8,329 nucleotides of DNA from Micrococcales bacterium UBA7472. Lineage in GTDB: Bacteria > Actinomycetota > Actinomycetes > Actinomycetales > Microbacteriaceae. The DNA lies in the NCBI GenBank assembly GCA_002478545.1, contig DLOY01000084.1, forward strand, positions 123,913 through 132,241. Direction: 5' to 3'. Position 1 is the first letter of the stretch, and each line of letters begins with the position of its first letter. Made by a program: the position numbers and the translations under genes. A model generated the notes under the pieces. That model was not told where the DNA came from. It was given only the letters and a program-made list of their open reading frames with translations, and did no database searches. Positions 6,011 through 8,329 of this stretch are shown here, piece after piece.

Positions 6011-6575
6011 AGGTCTTCTTTATCTGCTCTAGATAGAGATCGAGGCGGGTGGAAAAGCCCGGACTCAACTCCCCTTCAACTTCCAATTCTTCAAGTAATA
6101 CTTTGAGCAGGTCAGGCGACTTAGCTAGTACTGGACCGTAGAGCGTGGTTCCGATGAAGGCTCCTTGGACAAACAGATCAGGTTCTTCTAGATCGGTATT
6201 GCGATATCCAAATGCGCTTACTCGCCCGTATTTAGCCTCGCGGAATTCACTGACTCTATTTGAGCGAGTAGGTTTAGGGAGGCCATCGAGCACCCCTAGG
6301 TAGAACTCATAGCTTGAACCAACCAGAAGTGTTGGTCTGCCTTGATCCAGTCGAGCTTGCAGACCTGGGACGAGTTCCAATAGTTCTGCGGCGTACTCAC
6401 GCCTTACAGCATTGAAGGAATCACCGATCAGGACGAAGTCCGAATTGATGTCGAACTCACCCCGCATCTCAAAGCTAACCCCTCGCCACTGCAGCTGCTT
6501 GGTGAGTACCAGGATGTTGCCTTGATCAGCATTTCTATTGAACAACTCAGGTCTGAAACTTGATACTGAAATCAT
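5997..6575 (-). CDS. GatD-like glutamine amidotransferase homologue lacking catalytic Cys and His
   Basis: A 192-residue homologue of GatD, the class I glutaminase subunit that supplies ammonia to MurT for amidation of D-Glu in lipid II. Homology shows in ELFNRNADQGNILVLTKQLQW (near 10-30), corresponding to the GatD LNLYGDRGNVLxL region, in LLVGSSYEFYLG (83-94) at the nucleophile elbow, and in IGTTLYGPVLAKSP (141-154) at the usual IGTYLHGPLL. The elbow normally reads VCxGYQ, so the nucleophile Cys is Gly86 (GGT, 6318-6320) and the Gln is Glu90; the catalytic His is Tyr146 (TAC, 6138-6140). The protein contains no Cys and no His anywhere, and it is shorter than usual (about 240), mainly after the elbow. 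The frame is intact and coupled to murT by an ATGA overlap with an AGGG site, which argues for continued expression. Glutaminase activity is not expected; a structural or regulatory partner of MurT is the likeliest role, and slow decay is the alternative. The symbol gatD would imply activity, so it is withheld. Confidence 0.8.
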   Translation of the reverse strand: MISVSSFRPELFNRNADQGNILVLTKQLQWRGVSFEMRGEFDINSDFVLIGDSFNAVRREYAAELLELVPGLQARLDQGRPTLLVGSSYEFYLGVLDGLPKPTRSNRVSEFREAKYGRVSAFGYRNTDLEEPDLFVQGAFIGTTLYGPVLAKSPDLLKVLLEELEVEGELSPGFSTRLDLYLEQIKKTSIAD

Positions 6576-7783
6576 TTCGCCAGCCCTAGATACCTGCGCG
6601 TGCGACGCATCGCATCGGCTGAGAACATGATTGTTGGTGAGTCCCCTGGCAGCTCGAGGAAGTAGTCAGCCGCATCCTGCGGTGATTGGATGACCTTTCC
6701 AATCTCGACGCCGTTATAGACAAGTGCCAAAGCGAGGTCGAAGGCGTTGAGACCCCCGACAACATCCACTTTGGTTAGTCTTGAGAAGTCAACCCCCCAC
6801 AACCAACTTGGGTCGTGGATGTCGGATCCAGCCATAAGCATCAGAGGCGTTTCGGTCCCGGAGATGTTTTCGAGGTTGAGGTTGAAACTTATCGAGTTCT
6901 GAACCAACATCAACCTCACCTCACGGCCGCGGATGTTTGTTTTTTCGTCGCGCGCAAAAACCGGAGGCATAGCTTCGAGTGTGGTCTCCACTAGCTCCTG
7001 ATCGACTGCGATGGTTCGTTCAACAGCCGTGATAGCGGCAGCAACGTTCAATGCTTGATGAGTGCCAGCACTTGGGAGCTTCACAAAATACCGGGCTTGC
7101 TTAGTCGCAATTTCGGCGCTCGTACCCTCAATCCGGACCACCTCAGTTGATAGTGAAACCGGATCGGGCTGAGAAAAGTTAATGGCATATTCGGGGCGCT
7201 CACCATCAAAGTTTCTCGACAAGCCGAAGGCAGTGGAGTTCACTTCGTGAGCGAACTCTAGAAGGTTAGGGTCATCGCCATTCACAATGACCTGATCGCT
7301 CGCCATGGCGATGCGCTTTAGTTTCTCCTGAACAAACTCTGGGTCAACAAAGCGGTCTAACTGATCCGATAGCACGTTAGTCAGAACCGAAAGCTTTGGC
7401 TTGAGATCGGAAATCAGTGCGGCTCCATGCCCTTCGTCTAACTCCAGAACGACGATATCGGCATCAATTCTCCCCCGCAGATCTCCGAACTGGAGAACCG
7501 CCGCGTATAGACCTTGGCGAATGTTGGCGGTCGAAGGATTCGTAAACACCTTTAGCCCAGCTGCCCTAAGCAGCTCGACAATCACCTTCGTGGTGGTGCT
7601 TTTTCCTGCCGTACCTGAGACTGCTATCAAGCCGTGCGGGGCTGATGAGATAGCTCTAGAGAGTAACCTCGGTTGGATTTTGAATGCGATTGTGCCTGGT
7701 AGGGCCGACCCTCCGCCTCTTCGGACTAGTCGAAGAAGGTACCGGGCAATTTTGCCCAGCAGCATTGCGGCAAAGGTGCGCAA
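6572..7783 (-). CDS. murT: MurT-like Mur ligase (lipid II isoglutaminyl synthase subunit homologue) without zinc ribbon
   Basis: A 403-residue Mur-ligase-fold protein with a C-terminal DUF1727 domain. MurT normally uses ATP to activate the D-Glu carboxylate of lipid II, and GatD delivers ammonia. Seen: a basic, hydrophobic N-terminus (1-25); the RRGGGSALPG motif common in MurT; the P-loop SGTAGKSTTT (Lys61), a variant of the usual GTNGKTTT; ELDE (114-117); NVLSDQLDRF (136-145); NGDDPN (168-173); and the C-terminal domain (about 288-395) with DPSWLWGVDF. The four-Cys zinc ribbon expected in the middle domain near 200-225 is missing; the protein has no Cys at all. The usual KNPAG motif reads QNSIS (295-299). 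Start TTG 7783 directly abuts the sigA stop TAA; ATG 7765 is the alternative, but TTG gives the family-like N-terminus. It overlaps the gatD-like gene by four bases. The ATP-binding core looks functional; the acceptor may differ or be unamidated. Confidence 0.85.
   Translation of the reverse strand: MRTFAAMLLGKIARYLLRLVRRGGGSALPGTIAFKIQPRLLSRAISSAPHGLIAVSGTAGKSTTTKVIVELLRAAGLKVFTNPSTANIRQGLYAAVLQFGDLRGRIDADIVVLELDEGHGAALISDLKPKLSVLTNVLSDQLDRFVDPEFVQEKLKRIAMASDQVIVNGDDPNLLEFAHEVNSTAFGLSRNFDGERPEYAINFSQPDPVSLSTEVVRIEGTSAEIATKQARYFVKLPSAGTHQALNVAAAITAVERTIAVDQELVETTLEAMPPVFARDEKTNIRGREVRLMLVQNSISFNLNLENISGTETPLMLMAGSDIHDPSWLWGVDFSRLTKVDVVGGLNAFDLALALVYNGVEIGKVIQSPQDAADYFLELPGDSPTIMFSADAMRRTRRYLGLAK
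6584..6587 (-). promoter_or_regulatory. Ribosome binding site of the gatD-like gene
   Basis: AGGG on the minus strand lies eight bases before ATG 6575, inside the murT 3' coding end. Together with the ATGA overlap it supports translation coupled to murT and fixes the start of the gatD-like gene. Confidence 0.5.
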
Positions 7784-8329
7784 TTAGCTATCCAGGTAGT
7801 CCCGAAGCAACTGTGAGCGAGATGGGTGGCGAAGCTTCGACATCGTCTTTGACTCGATCTGTCTAATTCGCTCACGGGTGACTCCGAACTTTTCACCAAT
7901 CTGGTCAAGAGTCATTTGCACGCCATCTCCCAGGCCAAAGCGAGAGCGAATAACCCCAGCCTCTCTCGGGTGAAGGCTGTCCAAAACGCGCTCCAGTTCC
8001 TGCTGCAACATGGTGAAACCCACTGCATCTGCTGGAACAACAGCCTCGGTGTCTTCAATCAAGTCACCGAACTCGCTGTCACCATCTTCACCCAGCGGGG
8101 TGGATAGCGAAATTGGTTCACGACCGTACTTCTGGACCTCAACGACCTTCTCAGGTGTCATGTCAAGCTCTGCTGCTAGCTCCTCAGGAGTGGGTTCGCG
8201 ACCAAGGTCCTGTAGTAGCTGACGCTGCACGCGAGCAAGCTTGTTGATTACCTCAACCATGTGGACCGGGATGCGAATGGTTCGCGCCTGGTCGGCCATC
8301 GCACGTGTGATGGCCTGACGAATCCACCA
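7784..8329 (-). CDS. sigA: Principal RNA polymerase sigma factor, C-terminal part (5' end outside window)
   Basis: The last 181 residues of a group 1 sigma-70 factor (SigA/RpoD/HrdB), which directs RNA polymerase to housekeeping promoters. The frame stays open to the right edge, entering with WWIRQAITRAMADQARTIR, the end of region 2.4 and region 3.0; an internal ATG at 8299 is not a start. Region 3.2 (about 68-93) contains SLSTPLGEDGDS and an acidic EFGDLIED loop. Region 4.1 has LHPREAGVIRSRFGL and region 4.2 the -35-reading helix-turn-helix MTLDQIGEKFGVTRERIRQIE, ending in LRHPSR and a short tail. This is the canonical primary sigma C-terminus, not an ECF or alternative factor. It is the first gene of a leftward unit with murT and the gatD-like gene: its TAA is followed at once by the murT TTG. 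The promoter lies outside the window. Confidence 0.95.
   Translation of the reverse strand, partial: WWIRQAITRAMADQARTIRIPVHMVEVINKLARVQRQLLQDLGREPTPEELAAELDMTPEKVVEVQKYGREPISLSTPLGEDGDSEFGDLIEDTEAVVPADAVGFTMLQQELERVLDSLHPREAGVIRSRFGLGDGVQMTLDQIGEKFGVTRERIRQIESKTMSKLRHPSRSQLLRDYLDS

Noticed and set aside
6008..6031. Possible hairpin TAGAG...CTCTA after the small gene as a terminator
   Set aside because: Five-base stem with a 14-base loop and no run of T; too weak to call.
5844..6032. 62-codon frame overlapping the small CxxC protein gene in another frame
   Set aside because: The frame starting at 5819 carries the CxxC/CxHH signature; this one is a Ser/Thr/Arg-rich shifted reading.
5997..6575. 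Sequencing error as the cause of the missing GatD catalytic residues
   Set aside because: Three separate motif positions are changed, the whole protein lacks Cys and His, and the frame is intact; random errors would not target only catalytic positions.
7401..7787. 128-codon open frame on the plus strand opposite murT
   Set aside because: Fully opposite the MurT P-loop region and without a recognisable domain.
1..8329. CRISPR arrays, tRNA/rRNA genes, insertion sequences, phage or defence genes
   Set aside because: Nearly all bases are taken up by recognisable chromosomal genes, and no direct-repeat arrays, transposase motifs or tRNA-like cloverleaf were seen.

Overview
The window reads as a piece of an actinobacterial chromosome, most like Microbacteriaceae. 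The pointers are the gene set and its order: a housekeeping sigma factor, a MurT/GatD pair, topoisomerase IV ParE and ParC, a DUF7455-type small protein, an alkaline-phosphatase-superfamily phosphodiesterase and the C-terminus of SepH. Base composition is moderate by eye (about half G+C), and only one real intergenic gap (about 110 bases) exists in 8.3 kb. Together these suggest a small, streamlined genome such as those of planktonic freshwater or marine Microbacteriaceae (Aquiluna/Rhodoluna type). The family placement is an inference from synteny and motifs; no search was run.

Layout from left to right: the last 64 codons of sepH (+); a phosphodiesterase/nucleotide pyrophosphatase-like gene (-), overlapping sepH tail to tail; parC (+), whose start overlaps the start of the phosphodiesterase gene; parE (-), sharing a CTAG with parC so that both stop codons lie in the same four bases; the only clear intergenic region (5712-5818), which holds the divergent starts of parE and the small gene; a 63-residue CxxC/CxHH protein (+); then a leftward unit sigA > murT > gatD (-) with a 0-base sigA/murT junction and a 4-base ATGA murT/gatD overlap. 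sigA runs off the right edge. Except inside the sigA-murT-gatD unit, every neighbour is on the opposite strand.

Functionally, ParC and ParE form the type IIA topoisomerase that decatenates and relaxes DNA. SepH supports FtsZ-dependent division, and MurT/GatD normally amidates the D-Glu of lipid II, so the block joins chromosome segregation, division, wall synthesis and primary transcription.

The most unusual point is the MurT/GatD pair. The GatD-like protein contains no cysteine and no histidine at all, so the usual Cys-His glutaminase chemistry is impossible. The MurT-like partner contains no cysteine, so its usual four-Cys zinc ribbon is missing. Both frames are intact and tightly coupled, which suggests a retained but chemically altered complex rather than simple decay. 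A second point is a glycine in ParC at the position of the quinolone-contacting serine (E. coli GyrA Ser83). No RNA genes, mobile elements, CRISPR arrays or convincing intrinsic terminators were seen.
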